63,009 bases of DNA from Treponema sp. (GTDB taxonomy: Bacteria > Spirochaetota > Spirochaetia > Treponematales > Breznakiellaceae): positions 1-63,009 of the forward strand of contig JAIRKH010000050.1 of NCBI GenBank assembly GCA_031260245.1, read 5' to 3'. Shown in pieces: positions 19,072 to 27,978 of the stretch (position 1 is the first letter of the stretch; each line of letters begins with the position of its first letter). A model generated the notes under the pieces. It was given only the letters and a program-made list of their open reading frames with translations. It searched no databases and was not told the DNA's origin. Made by a program: the position numbers and the translations under genes.

Positions 19072-20077
19072 AGAAATGACCTATACGGCTGTGGGCGGTA
19101 CGGATAGAGGCGCTTCAACCGGACTTTCTGCAGTTCTCCTCAATAGAACCGGCCGCTATCCCCGGCGTACTCTCTTTCAAGAGCTTGAAAAGACGGGTTT
19201 TGATTACATCATCTCAATGGAGGGTCCCCGCGAACGCTATGACATTGAGGACCTATCAGGACGCTTTCCTCAAGTTCGGTTTATCTTGCTCAAAGAGAAC
19301 ATTACCTATGGCGAGCAAATCAACATTGCGGCAAATGAACTCTCAAGTCCTCTATTTTTCACGCTTTGGAATGACCTGCGTATCCTCCATTCGGGCGGCG
19401 CGTCGCGTATGGCGGAGCGTTTGGCGTTGGGACAGGACGACCTTCAAAAGACGGATGCTTACAGACGGCTCTGTACCGTTCCGTTGATTCAGAATTCTCG
19501 TTTTGAGACTCTGCCCACGCTTGTCGCGCCGGCCTTGTTCCACGGTTCGGTAAAGACACTGGCGTTTTTCCCCATTGCCGAAGGCAAGCCTTCTCTGTAT
19601 CCCTTTGACTGGGTGGGCGTCTATGACCGCGAGCGGTTTGTCAGGCTTGGGGGCTTTGACGTTACCATCAGTCGGGCGTACTGGCAACTCATGGACTTCG
19701 GTTTCCGCGCCCATCTGTGGGGCGAGGAGATTCTCTCGACCCAGCTCATCCGCGTTTCTTACGACGGAGAAGTTCCGTCTGGAGACATCACGTCCGACGA
19801 GAGTTATCGTCGGTTTTTCCTAAAGAACATAGCGCCCATATTCCGAGGGGACAGCGCCTATTTGCCGTTTAGCCGATTTTTCCCCTATTGCCTGCGCTCG
19901 AAGGGAAATATTTGGACGCTTCGGAATGAATTTCTTGCGATTCGCCGATGGGTGAAGGAAAACAGTTTCAGGTTCAAGTACGATGTTCGGGCAATCACCG
20001 AGTTGTGGGATGATTTCAGTGAAGATTTGCTTCCCCCGGAGATTCCTTCCGCCAATGACGTTAAAGACGGGATATGA
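19046..20077 (+). CDS. Glycosyltransferase-like protein (GT-A type), partner of spiro-SPASM
   Basis: 343 residues, starting at ATG 19046 inside the end of the spiro-SPASM gene with GGGGA seven bases upstream. The layout is that of a family 2-like glycosyltransferase. A first strand holds FDYIISMEGP, then VRFILLKENITYGEQINIAANELSSPLFFTLWNDLRIL stands where the DxD region is expected, then a C-terminal acceptor segment with ERFVRLGGFDVTISRAYWQLMDFGFRAHLWG resembles the conserved GGFDE...ED region. The usual DxD is replaced by WNDL, so metal binding is uncertain. The overlap and order suggest a common pathway with the upstream gene. The sugar and acceptor are unknown. Confidence 0.65.
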   Translation: MNTISSTFKEMTYTAVGGTDRGASTGLSAVLLNRTGRYPRRTLFQELEKTGFDYIISMEGPRERYDIEDLSGRFPQVRFILLKENITYGEQINIAANELSSPLFFTLWNDLRILHSGGASRMAERLALGQDDLQKTDAYRRLCTVPLIQNSRFETLPTLVAPALFHGSVKTLAFFPIAEGKPSLYPFDWVGVYDRERFVRLGGFDVTISRAYWQLMDFGFRAHLWGEEILSTQLIRVSYDGEVPSGDITSDESYRRFFLKNIAPIFRGDSAYLPFSRFFPYCLRSKGNIWTLRNEFLAIRRWVKENSFRFKYDVRAITELWDDFSEDLLPPEIPSANDVKDGI

Positions 20078-20093
20078 AAAGGGGGATGGGGAG

Positions 20094-20897
20094 GTGGCTG
20101 AAGAGCGGATAGCATGGCATCCGGCGTTCTTCGAAGCGATTCGACTAGAACTTGAGGAATACGAGCATATTCTTGAGTTCTATCCGGAGCATCAACTCAC
20201 AAAGGAGCCGCTTAGGTTAGACGTACTCGTCATCAAGAAAGCGGTGGACATGGCGATAGAGAAAAACATCGCCCATATATTTCGGAAAGACAACATCGTG
20301 GAATATAAAAGTCCGGAAGATTATCTATCGGTATATGATTTCTACAAAGTCTACGGGTACGCGTGCTTCTATGCGGCGGACCGTCGGTTAGCGATGACGG
20401 ACTTGAGCATCACATTTGTAGAGACGAGACGTCCGCGTGAAGTGATAAAACACTTGGAGCAGGAGCGGGGGTATCGAGTAAGGGAACGGGAGTCTGGTAT
20501 CTATGAGGTGGAAGGAGATATAATTCCGATACAGATAATAGAGAGCAAGAGACTATCTGGGGCAGAGAATATATGGTTCAAAAATTTGACGAATGAGATA
20601 GACGAGGCGGACGCGAGCGCGGTGTACAGGGCGAGTGTGGGCAGAGGGAAAGAGAACATACCGAGGGCGTATTTGGACGTGATATTTCGGGCGAATCCGA
20701 AAATAATGAGGGAGGTGGAAGTGATGTCAAGAGAAACATTGAACGAAGTGTTGGGAGAGTTAGGTTTTATCGCGGAATGGGAAGCGCGAGGCGAAGCGCG
20801 TATGCTTGCGCTTTTAAAGAGCGGAAAGTCTGCGGAAGAGATATTGCAAATGTATGAAGGGAAAAACGCTCAACAAACGCATGACAAGGACAGGTAA
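20094..20897 (+). CDS. Uncharacterised PD-(D/E)XK-like nuclease family protein
   Basis: 267 residues from GTG 20094 (VAEERIAWHPAFFEAI), preceded by AGGGGGAT; ATG 20055 is an alternative that overlaps the previous gene. The core LRLDVLVIKK ... DNIVEYKSPEDYLSVYDFYKVYGY contains an Asp and an E-x-K placed as in PD-(D/E)XK nucleases. The C-terminal tail (EWEARGEARMLALLKSGKSAEEILQMY) resembles the helical tails of Rpn-type proteins. I recognise similar proteins as common, repeated genes in treponemes and clostridia without known function. Base use and frame look intact. It probably is a mobile or selfish-type gene dropped after the glycosyltransferase gene. No partner is visible. Confidence 0.65.
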   Translation: MAEERIAWHPAFFEAIRLELEEYEHILEFYPEHQLTKEPLRLDVLVIKKAVDMAIEKNIAHIFRKDNIVEYKSPEDYLSVYDFYKVYGYACFYAADRRLAMTDLSITFVETRRPREVIKHLEQERGYRVRERESGIYEVEGDIIPIQIIESKRLSGAENIWFKNLTNEIDEADASAVYRASVGRGKENIPRAYLDVIFRANPKIMREVEVMSRETLNEVLGELGFIAEWEARGEARMLALLKSGKSAEEILQMYEGKNAQQTHDKDR

Positions 20898-20911
20898 CCC
20901 AATCGCGGCGC

Positions 20912-20940
20912 AAAGAAAAAAGCCGCCCTTTAGGACGGCT
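20912..20940 (-). terminator. Terminator of the lipoprotein gene at 20961-22073
   Basis: Read on the minus strand, AGCCGTCCT and AGGGCGGCT pair around a two-A loop with one mismatch. They are followed by six T residues. It is 20 bases after the stop codon. Confidence 0.85.
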
Positions 20941-20960
20941 CCACAAAGGCTCTTTTCAAC

Positions 20961-22073
20961 CTACGGCGTAGTACTGACCGTAATAGAATTAAAGATAACG
21001 GCGTAGGATTTTTCCCGCACGTGCTTTCTGCTTGGTTCGCCGCCTGTCCACTGACCGCCGTTGTTGACGATACGCATCCGCGTGAGCTGGAAGTCCGCCG
21101 CGGCTTCTTCCAGAGCTGACCCGTCAATGGTAACGGTTCCGCTGAACGTACCGTCCTCTGACGGCGCGTCCGGTTCTTTCGGCGGGTCTACTGTATCGTC
21201 TCCTACCGGGTCGTTCAAGTCTATATACTGCTGGGCGCTCCCGCTGTAATTCACGTCATTGTCGCCGTTAGCCGCTTGGATAATCAACTGGTGGTCAAGA
21301 TAAGGGTTCCAGCCCGGATTATCCGTATTTTCCTTTGAAGTATCGTCTATCGTGGCGTCGTCTTCCACAGGACCCGCCAACGTATACGAAACGGCGATTG
21401 TTTTACCTGTAAGGGGCAACCATTCGGAGGGGAATTCGTAATACGCGGCGCCGTCTTGATTAGTCGCGTCTACAAACGTAATTCTATTGCCGACGACTTG
21501 AACGGCGTCTCCAAAAATGCGACCTAACGTTACGTCGCCTACTTTCGCAATGAATTTGATAGTCGTTACTTCAATGTACCCGACGTGTCCCGCGCCGCCT
21601 TCTGTGGGGTTATCCTCGTCGGTATTAGCCGGCGACAACATTACCACAAGCGACTGAGGAACCCCTTTCTTTTCCGTAAAAGCCAACGGGTGCGTCATAG
21701 TTCCCGTCTTGAGGTTGTACCTAACGGAGATTTCGTCGGCGTCCCAATCTCCGTCGTCAACGCTCAACAGCTTGAACTGGGCCCACCCATCCTCGCAATT
21801 CTCCATCGCAATCTCTTCGCCGTTCTCGTCATAAAGCTTCACAACGAGTTCAACGGCGCTATATCCGCTTAAATCCGCAAGATTTTGGCTCACGAGCGAG
21901 AATTTCCATCCGCTATTTTCGTTCATAACAGACCACGCATCGAGTCCCTCGCCCATTTCAACCGTAATTTCCTTGTCTTCGGCCGCGATATTTTCCTCAG
22001 TAGGCAACGAGGAAGTATTACACCCCCCAACCGCCAATACCACCGCGACGAGCAACAACAAATATCTTTTCAT
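20961..22073 (-). CDS. Lipoprotein with beta-sandwich repeats, unknown function
   Basis: 370 residues. A signal peptide MKRYLLLLVAVVLAVGGC ends in a lipobox with Cys18, so the mature protein should be lipid-anchored. Two similar halves of about 150 residues are rich in beta strands with acidic turns (WSVMNENSGWKFSLVSQNLADL, then YYEFPSEWLPLTGKTIAVSY and HQLIIQAANGDNDVNYSG), suggesting carbohydrate-binding-like modules. I do not recognise a named family. AGGAGG is 7 bases before the ATG. A weak promoter (TTTCGG, 17 bases, TATAGT) can be read at about 22120-22155 on the minus strand. Nearby genes do not reveal its job. Confidence 0.7.
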   Translation of the reverse strand: MKRYLLLLVAVVLAVGGCNTSSLPTEENIAAEDKEITVEMGEGLDAWSVMNENSGWKFSLVSQNLADLSGYSAVELVVKLYDENGEEIAMENCEDGWAQFKLLSVDDGDWDADEISVRYNLKTGTMTHPLAFTEKKGVPQSLVVMLSPANTDEDNPTEGGAGHVGYIEVTTIKFIAKVGDVTLGRIFGDAVQVVGNRITFVDATNQDGAAYYEFPSEWLPLTGKTIAVSYTLAGPVEDDATIDDTSKENTDNPGWNPYLDHQLIIQAANGDNDVNYSGSAQQYIDLNDPVGDDTVDPPKEPDAPSEDGTFSGTVTIDGSALEEAAADFQLTRMRIVNNGGQWTGGEPSRKHVREKSYAVIFNSITVSTTP

Positions 22074-22161
22074 AGAATTCCTCCTAAAGAATTAGTTATC
22101 AACAATATAGCGACCGTCCGTACTATAGCGAATAAGAAAATTTACCGAAACCGAAAAAGAG

Positions 22162-22782
22162 TCAACGGTTGACGATGAGCAAAAACTTGCCTTGGGTCAC
22201 GGAAACGGCGAAAAGCCCGTCCGCGACGTTGCTTACGCCGAAGAAGCCGCGCCTCCAGACTACGCGGTCAAGCGGCCATTTTAAGCCTTCGCTCTTCGCC
22301 CGCCAGGGTCCCTCGCCGACCGGAAACGCGGACACAAGCCCGTGAACTTTGCAAGAGAACGCGCCTTCTTTGAGGCAAAAAATCTCTTCGCGGTCCGTGA
22401 GCCATCGAGCGGGACAAGGATCGCGCTCGAAGAGAGCGCGAAGCGCGAATATGTGGTCGATTCTGCCGCCGCCCCCGCCTATGACGAGGACCTCGTCGCA
22501 ACCCTTGTCCCAGAGCAGATTCAGAGACAGCTCCGTGTCCGTATCGTCCTTGTCCGGCGGGTATCGGAGTATTCGGTCGCTCCGATACCCGCCGAGCCGC
22601 GACGCCGCTCCCCGCGCGTACAGGGAATCCATATCGCCCACAATCCAATCGGGACGCAAGCCTGCTTCTTCCGCGGCAATAAGCCCGGCGTCCGCAGCGA
22701 CGATAAGCCTTGCGCCTTCCGCGGCTTTCCCGCTCACAGACGGTTCCGGCCCGTTACCGCCGATGAATACCACGCCTTTCAT
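22162..22782 (-). CDS. thiN: Thiamine pyrophosphokinase
   Basis: 206 residues that match thiamin pyrophosphokinase. The Rossmann start [14 protein letters not shown], the motif DWIVGDMDS near residues 45-53 and the substrate motif DKDDTDTE near 76-83 are present, as is GGGGGRIDH near 100-108. The enzyme transfers pyrophosphate from ATP to thiamine to give the cofactor TPP in the cytoplasm. Its ATG overlaps the csrA stop by four bases, so it is translated as the last gene of the purM-fliW-csrA-thiN run. This link between a flagellar regulator and a vitamin enzyme is probably only operon economy. Confidence 0.93.
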   Translation of the reverse strand: MKGVVFIGGNGPEPSVSGKAAEGARLIVAADAGLIAAEEAGLRPDWIVGDMDSLYARGAASRLGGYRSDRILRYPPDKDDTDTELSLNLLWDKGCDEVLVIGGGGGRIDHIFALRALFERDPCPARWLTDREEIFCLKEGAFSCKVHGLVSAFPVGEGPWRAKSEGLKWPLDRVVWRRGFFGVSNVADGLFAVSVTQGKFLLIVNR

Positions 22783-22982
22783 AAACGGTTTAATAAGGAG
22801 GACTGCGCGGCCGCCCTATTTTCGGCTTCTATTTCGTCAAGCACTTCCTGGCGGAAAACCTTCACGTACCGAGGCGCGTCTACTCCGAGCCGTACCTGGT
22901 CGCTCTTTATGTCTATGATAGAAACGGTAATGTCGTCGCCTATCATTATCCTTTCGTTGACTTTGCGCGATAGTATCAGCAT
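22779..22982 (-). CDS. csrA: Carbon storage regulator CsrA
   Basis: 67 residues beginning [20 protein letters not shown], a canonical CsrA. It has the RNA-contacting Arg near residue 6 and [18 protein letters not shown] near 31-48. CsrA binds GGA motifs in mRNA leaders and represses translation, commonly of flagellin in bacteria with fliW. The seven-base overlap with fliW and the four-base overlap with thiN indicate coupled translation. GGAGAAACC stands before the ATG, itself containing a GGA that could allow autoregulation. Confidence 0.97.
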   Translation of the reverse strand: MLILSRKVNERIMIGDDITVSIIDIKSDQVRLGVDAPRYVKVFRQEVLDEIEAENRAAAQSSLLNRL

Positions 22983-23407
22983 GGTTTCTCCAGTATCTCG
23001 ACTCTATGCCGAGTCTTCCATCGCGGGTCCAAAAGTATTGCCTGTCTGCCAAGTCTACTTTCTCTGTTAACGACGATCGGTCCCTGTAGGTTGACCGTCA
23101 TGTCGCCGTTTGGACGAATAGTAACGACGGCAAAAACCAGAGCGTCTTGGGGATCGTGTATACCAATCGCCGCAAGATCCTCGTTGTCGACGTCTACTTC
23201 GTAATCCGGACAGAAGAGAAACGGGTCTATCAAAATAAACGCAACGTCTTTATCCGTAACCGATTGAAGGTAGAAAAACGGCTTCTGCTCCGCGTCAATG
23301 AACGCGAAATCTTTCATATTTTCAAAACCGTAGAGTCCTTCGGGAAAAACGATTTTCTGGTTCTCATCAATTTCTATCTGTCCGTAAGCTTTGGTTAAAA
23401 CATTCAT
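22976..23407 (-). CDS. fliW: Flagellar assembly factor FliW
   Basis: 143 residues with [31 protein letters not shown] at the N-terminus and a central [18 protein letters not shown], both typical of FliW. FliW binds CsrA and also flagellin; free flagellin releases FliW, which then sequesters CsrA and relieves flagellin repression. The gene directly precedes csrA, the usual arrangement. AGGAA stands six bases before the ATG. The C-terminal residues diverge but the length is normal. In a spirochaete this should tune periplasmic flagellar filament proteins. Confidence 0.95.
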   Translation of the reverse strand: MNVLTKAYGQIEIDENQKIVFPEGLYGFENMKDFAFIDAEQKPFFYLQSVTDKDVAFILIDPFLFCPDYEVDVDNEDLAAIGIHDPQDALVFAVVTIRPNGDMTVNLQGPIVVNRESRLGRQAILLDPRWKTRHRVEILEKPC

Positions 23408-23450
23408 ATTTATTCCTATAATTCATCGTATTTTTGTAGAATCGTCCGCG

Positions 23451-24455
23451 TTAAATAAAGCGTACGATTCCCGTTCCCTGAGCGACCTTCCCGATTTCCC
23501 ATGCGGGGAAACCCGTTTCACTCAAGAATTCAATGCACGTCTTGGCGTCCCGCGGCGCAACCGCCAACACAAATCCGATTCCCATGTTAAACGTGTTGAA
23601 CATGAGCTGTTCGTCGCAGTCGCCGGCCGCGGCGATTCTGGCAAAAATCGGCGGGATTCGCCAGCTTCCGCGGCTGATTACCGCGTCGAGAACAGAGTTG
23701 AACATACGAGGTATGTTTTCGTAGAAGCCACCGCCCGTGATATGAGCCATGCCCTTTACCCGCGTCCGCTTCATGAGGGAGAGTATGGGCTGTACGTAGA
23801 GGCGGGTGGGTTCAAGGAGCGCGTATCCAATGGGCATTCCGCCGAAGTCCTCTTCGAGGTCTGGTAGGACTTTGCGAATGAGACTGAAACCGTTGGAGTG
23901 GGGTCCTGACGACGCTATCCCGATAAGACTGTCGCCTTCGCAAATGGCGCTTCCGTCCACGAGGTCTTTGCGGTCCACGATTCCCACGGCGAAACCAGCG
24001 ATGTCGTAGACGCCTTCCGCGTAGAAACCGGGCATCTCCGCGGTTTCGCCGCCCAATAGCGCGCAACCCGTTTCCCTGCATCCAACCGCGACGCCTTTCA
24101 CGAGTTCCGCGGCCACGTCCGCGTCCAGCTTCCCGCACGCAAGGTAGTCCAGAAAGAAGAGGGGCTTCGCCCCGTGACAAAGTACGTCGTTGACGCACAT
24201 GGCTACGCAGTCTATACCGACTGTGTTGTATTTCTTGAACCTAAAGGCGACGTCGAGCTTGGTGCCGACCCCGTCCGCGCCGGACACAAGCACAGGTTCT
24301 TCCATGCCTTTGAAGGCGGCGAGCGAAAACAATCCCGCAAAATCGCCGACGCCATTAAGCACAGCGGAATTTATGGTTCCAGCGACGAGTTCGCGGTACT
24401 TGCCCACCGCACGATACCCTTCTTCGATATTTACGCCCGCTTGTTTGTAGTCCAT
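23451..24455 (-). CDS. purM: Phosphoribosylformylglycinamidine cyclo-ligase
   Basis: 334 residues from ATG 24455 (MDYKQAGVNIEEGYRAV). The family features DGVGTKLDVAFRFKKYNTVGIDCVAMCVNDVLCHGAKPLFFLDYLA and GGETAEMPG are visible. The enzyme uses ATP to close the imidazole ring of AIR in purine synthesis. An in-frame GTG eight codons upstream was not chosen, because the -10 box of the promoter lies between the two candidate starts. No Shine-Dalgarno sequence precedes the ATG. The gene is divergent from uvrB and probably heads the purM-fliW-csrA-thiN transcript. Confidence 0.95.
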   Translation of the reverse strand: MDYKQAGVNIEEGYRAVGKYRELVAGTINSAVLNGVGDFAGLFSLAAFKGMEEPVLVSGADGVGTKLDVAFRFKKYNTVGIDCVAMCVNDVLCHGAKPLFFLDYLACGKLDADVAAELVKGVAVGCRETGCALLGGETAEMPGFYAEGVYDIAGFAVGIVDRKDLVDGSAICEGDSLIGIASSGPHSNGFSLIRKVLPDLEEDFGGMPIGYALLEPTRLYVQPILSLMKRTRVKGMAHITGGGFYENIPRMFNSVLDAVISRGSWRIPPIFARIAAAGDCDEQLMFNTFNMGIGFVLAVAPRDAKTCIEFLSETGFPAWEIGKVAQGTGIVRFI

Positions 24456-24462
24456 ACAACTT

Positions 24463-24491
24463 AGTATATCACGAATCACGGGAATGGTTAA
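24463..24491 (-). promoter_or_regulatory. purM promoter, seven bases before ATG
   Basis: Minus strand: TTAACC at 24491-24486, a 17-base spacer and TATACT at 24468-24463. The seven bases AAGTTGT then lead to the ATG, so the transcript is expected to be leaderless. Confidence 0.75.
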
Positions 24492-24540
24492 GGGGGCAAA
24501 GTCGGGTCAGAGGCGTTTCCTTTTGAGAGGTTCGACACTA

Positions 24541-24569
24541 TTCATTTTCTTGTCGGTTTGTGATACACT
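24541..24569 (+). promoter_or_regulatory. uvrB promoter, six bases before ATG
   Basis: An extended -10 element TGA-TACACT (24561-24569) has a weak -35 (TTCATT) at 24541-24546 with 17-base spacing. Six bases separate it from ATG 24576, and no ribosome-binding site is present. Confidence 0.55.
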
Positions 24570-24575
24570 CATACT

Positions 24576-26573
24576 ATGAGACCATTTGAAGTAGTGTCGC
24601 CGTTTGGACCGGCGGGCGACCAAAGCGAGGCAATCGCCGCTCTTTCAGCCGGCATAAAGGCGGGGGACAGGTTTCAGACCTTGCAAGGAGTAACTGGTTC
24701 GGGTAAGACCTTTACCATGGCAAAGGTCATTGAAACCGTACAGATGCCGACATTGATAATCAGCCATAACAAGACCCTCGCGGCACAACTTTTCCGCGAA
24801 TTCAAAGGATTTTTCCCGTATAATGCAGTCGAATATTTTGTTTCCTATTACGATTACTTCCAACCCGAGGCTTATGTCGCAAGCCGCGACCTCTACATAG
24901 AAAAAGACGCCGCAATAAACAAAGAAATCGAACGACTCCGCCTGTCCGCCACCAGAAGTTTAATGGAACGAGAGGACGTCGTCATCGTGGCGACTGTCTC
25001 CTGCATCTATGGGCTGGCGACTCCGGAGATTTATCGGCAGATGACCGCGTCGTTTGCACGCGGAGAACGCCTCGACGTGGACGCGCTCATGCGCCGATTC
25101 GTGGAACTCCAATATGAGCGCAACGACGCCGTGTTGGAGCGGGGCAATTTTCGTCGGCGCGGAGACGTTCTGGAGATTTTTCCCGCCTATATGGAGGAAG
25201 CTTATCGCGTGAACATGGATTGGGACCGGGTCGTCCGCATACGCCGATTCAACCCTGTTTCCGGTGCGGTAATGGAGGAATTAGACCGCGCCATGCTCTA
25301 TCCCGCGAAACAGTTTGTCGTTCCTCGCGAGATGATAAACGACGCTCTGAAGAGCATACAAGCGGAACTCGACGAACAATACGCCTTTCTGCAAAACGCA
25401 GGACGGATTTTGGAGGCTGAACGCCTGAAAACCCGCGTCCAATACGACATCGAGATGCTGACCGAAATAGGATCCTGTCCGGGTATTGAGAACTATTCCG
25501 CGCCGCTTGCGGGTAGACAGCGCGGATCCCCGCCGGACACGCTGATAGATTATTTTCCCAAAACGCCGGACGGTTCCCCTCTTCACCTCACCTTTATAGA
25601 CGAAAGCCACGTAACCCTTCCGCAAATCGGCGCGATGTTCGCAGGCGACCATTCCCGCAAGACAAACCTTGTGGAATACGGATTCCGTCTACCCTGCGCC
25701 TTGGACAACCGGCCTCTCCGCGCTGACGAATTCATGGAGCGTATCGGCAAAACCGTCTACGTGTCGGCGACGCCAGGACAAGCCGAAAGAGAACAATCCG
25801 TCCGCGTGGTTGAACAGCTCGTTAGACCGACCGGACTGCTTGACCCGGAAATCGAGGTGCGTCCTACGGAAGGTCAGATGGAAGACATTTTTGCGGAAGT
25901 GAGTAAGCGCATAAACATAGGCGAGCGGTGCCTGATTTTGACCCTCACCAAGAAAATGGCTGAAGATTTGACGGATTACTTGAGTAGTTTAGGGTTGAAG
26001 GTGCGCTACATTCACAGCGAGGTTGAAACTATCGAGCGAGTGGAGATTCTCACGCAGTTACGGCAGGGCGCGTTTGATATACTGGTGGGGATCAATCTTC
26101 TGCGGGAAGGCATAGATCTACCGGAAGTGTCGTTTATCGCCGTTCTCGACGCGGACAAAGTCGGCTTCTTGCGTTCTTTGACGAGTCTCATTCAGATAAT
26201 CGGACGGGCCGCGCGGAACGCGGCGGGCAAGGTGATAATGTATGCGGACCATGAGAGCGACGCGATGCAACAAGCCATCGTTGAAACGAATCGGCGGCGC
26301 TCCATTCAGACGGCATATAACCAACAGCACAACATCACGCCGACCACAGTACGAAAAGCCATCGCCGAAATCTTAATTCGTCATTCCGAAGAGCAAAAGG
26401 AGGCGGCTATCAAAAATGTGGAAGTTCTTAAGAATTCTCTCAACATTTTGATTCCATCGGAACGAAAAAAACTTCTTGCTATGATGAACGCCGAAATGAT
26501 CGAACACGCGAAACGGCTTGAGTTTGAACAGGCGGCTGCTATTCGGGACGAAATCAAGAAATTGGAAGAGTAA
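24576..26573 (+). CDS. uvrB: Excinuclease ABC subunit B
   Basis: 665 residues. Walker A GVTGSGKTFTMAK is near residues 39-51, followed by the beta-hairpin region YYDYFQPEAYVASRDLYIEKDAAINKEIERLR that clamps one DNA strand. DEXX motif TFIDESHVT, helicase motif VI QIIGRAARN and a C-terminal UVR domain (IEHAKRLEFEQAAAIRDEIKKLEE) that contacts UvrC are also visible. UvrB receives damaged DNA from UvrA and recruits UvrC for incision. Full length and intact. It stands alone, divergent from purM, with no uvrA nearby. Confidence 0.97.
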   Translation: MRPFEVVSPFGPAGDQSEAIAALSAGIKAGDRFQTLQGVTGSGKTFTMAKVIETVQMPTLIISHNKTLAAQLFREFKGFFPYNAVEYFVSYYDYFQPEAYVASRDLYIEKDAAINKEIERLRLSATRSLMEREDVVIVATVSCIYGLATPEIYRQMTASFARGERLDVDALMRRFVELQYERNDAVLERGNFRRRGDVLEIFPAYMEEAYRVNMDWDRVVRIRRFNPVSGAVMEELDRAMLYPAKQFVVPREMINDALKSIQAELDEQYAFLQNAGRILEAERLKTRVQYDIEMLTEIGSCPGIENYSAPLAGRQRGSPPDTLIDYFPKTPDGSPLHLTFIDESHVTLPQIGAMFAGDHSRKTNLVEYGFRLPCALDNRPLRADEFMERIGKTVYVSATPGQAEREQSVRVVEQLVRPTGLLDPEIEVRPTEGQMEDIFAEVSKRINIGERCLILTLTKKMAEDLTDYLSSLGLKVRYIHSEVETIERVEILTQLRQGAFDILVGINLLREGIDLPEVSFIAVLDADKVGFLRSLTSLIQIIGRAARNAAGKVIMYADHESDAMQQAIVETNRRRSIQTAYNQQHNITPTTVRKAIAEILIRHSEEQKEAAIKNVEVLKNSLNILIPSERKKLLAMMNAEMIEHAKRLEFEQAAAIRDEIKKLEE

Positions 26574-26686
26574 GATCTTTATTTAGCCACTGACTACGCG
26601 GACAGACTCGCAGTCCAATAGTATATCATCCCTTCAACGACAAACCGCGACGACAGTATACATTCAATCCGCCGTCGTAAAAAAGC

Positions 26687-26715
26687 TTGACAAAACCGAT
26701 GGGATATACGATACT
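26687..26715 (+). promoter_or_regulatory. Promoter of the GH3 lipoprotein gene
   Basis: A perfect -35 TTGACA at 26687-26692, a 17-base spacer and GATACT at 26710-26715. The leader is about 45 bases long and carries AAGGA before the TTG start. Confidence 0.75.
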
Positions 26716-26766
26716 AGACTATATTATTAGGAATGACAGCGATCTTTACGTTGTAACAAGGAAAAT

Positions 26767-27978
26767 TTGAAAAAGATATGTTGGTTTCTTATTCTCTTAA
26801 TCCTTTCCATATTCGGGTGCCGTGAAAAAACGGCGGTGATTTCCGCGCCCGTCGAAAGCGGCGGACCCGTTGATATTCCCATTACCTCTGTGGAGGTTCT
26901 TCAGGAACAAGAATTCGGCTTTATGGAAGAAATAAAAAAAAAGGCGGCTATAATAGCGGCCGCCATGAGCGACAAGGCGCTCACAGGTCAGGTCGTCATC
27001 GCGGGTCTCGACGGGAAGAAAAGCCTTGGCGGGACCATGCGGCGGTTGCTCGCGGAAAATCTCCCCGGCGCAATTATGCTTTTTTCTTACAACCTTGACA
27101 CGGATAAAGAAACGGCGCGTTCTCTTTTAGCCGAATGTTCACGCGTCGTCGCCGAGGCAAGCATCGTCCCCTTTATTGCGGTAGACCACGAAGGCGGCGC
27201 CGTCCATCGTTTTGGATCATACGTACGAAAATTGCCGTCCGCCGCCGAGTTCAGGTTCCGCGTACTGGCGGTCGGGCAGGAACGAACTTTGGAGGAGATT
27301 GAATATCAAGCTTTCCTATCCGGAACCGAGATTCACGAGATTGGAATCACGATGAATTTCGCTCCTGTGGCCGAGATTCTCACGACGGAGAATGCGACGT
27401 TCTTGAGGAATCGTTCTTTTGGACCTGACGGCGATTTTGTAGAAAAGGCGGCCGCTGCGTTTATACGGGGCATGAGCAGGGCAGGCGTCGCCTGCGCGGC
27501 TAAACATTTTCCGGGAGACGCGGGCGCGGACCCGCATACGGCAAAACCCACGCTTGATACGGACGCTCAAACATTAGACATGATAGTCAAACCCTTCCGC
27601 GGGCTGGTACGCGATGTGAACCCGCCCGCGATAATGATATCTCACGTGGTCGTTTCCGTGTGGGACAAGGAACGCAACGCAAGCCTTTCGCCGATTGCGG
27701 TTACGCGGCTACGCGGGTTAGGCTTCGAAGGCATCGCCATTGCCGACGATTTTTCCATGGGCGCGATTTCTGGCATAAGCGCGGAAGACGCGACCGTGCA
27801 AGCGTTGAACGCAGGAATCGACATGGTGATGGCGTGGCCCCGGAACCTCGCGGACACGCGCCGGGCCATAGAACGTTCCTTGAAAAACGGCGTTATAAAA
27901 CGCGAACGCCTCGTCGAAGCCGCAACCCGCATTATCGCGCAAAAAATTCGGAACGGTATGCTTGAATCTGATTTTTAA
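26767..27978 (+). CDS. NagZ-like glycoside hydrolase family 3 lipoprotein
   Basis: 403 residues starting at TTG 26767 (AAGGA six bases upstream). The signal peptide KKICWFLILLILSIFGC ends in a lipobox, so this is an exported lipoprotein, unlike the cytoplasmic NagZ of E. coli. GH3 landmarks are PFIAVDHEGGAVHRF near 136-150, AAKHFPGDAGADPHTAKP near 239-256 and the nucleophile segment IAIADDFSMGAISG near 323-336. The His in DPHTAKP is the acid/base-assisting residue of NagZ-type enzymes. It probably cleaves beta-N-acetylglucosaminides such as peptidoglycan or chitin fragments in the periplasm. It is a single gene; no transporter is adjacent. Confidence 0.88.
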   Translation: MKKICWFLILLILSIFGCREKTAVISAPVESGGPVDIPITSVEVLQEQEFGFMEEIKKKAAIIAAAMSDKALTGQVVIAGLDGKKSLGGTMRRLLAENLPGAIMLFSYNLDTDKETARSLLAECSRVVAEASIVPFIAVDHEGGAVHRFGSYVRKLPSAAEFRFRVLAVGQERTLEEIEYQAFLSGTEIHEIGITMNFAPVAEILTTENATFLRNRSFGPDGDFVEKAAAAFIRGMSRAGVACAAKHFPGDAGADPHTAKPTLDTDAQTLDMIVKPFRGLVRDVNPPAIMISHVVVSVWDKERNASLSPIAVTRLRGLGFEGIAIADDFSMGAISGISAEDATVQALNAGIDMVMAWPRNLADTRRAIERSLKNGVIKRERLVEAATRIIAQKIRNGMLESDF

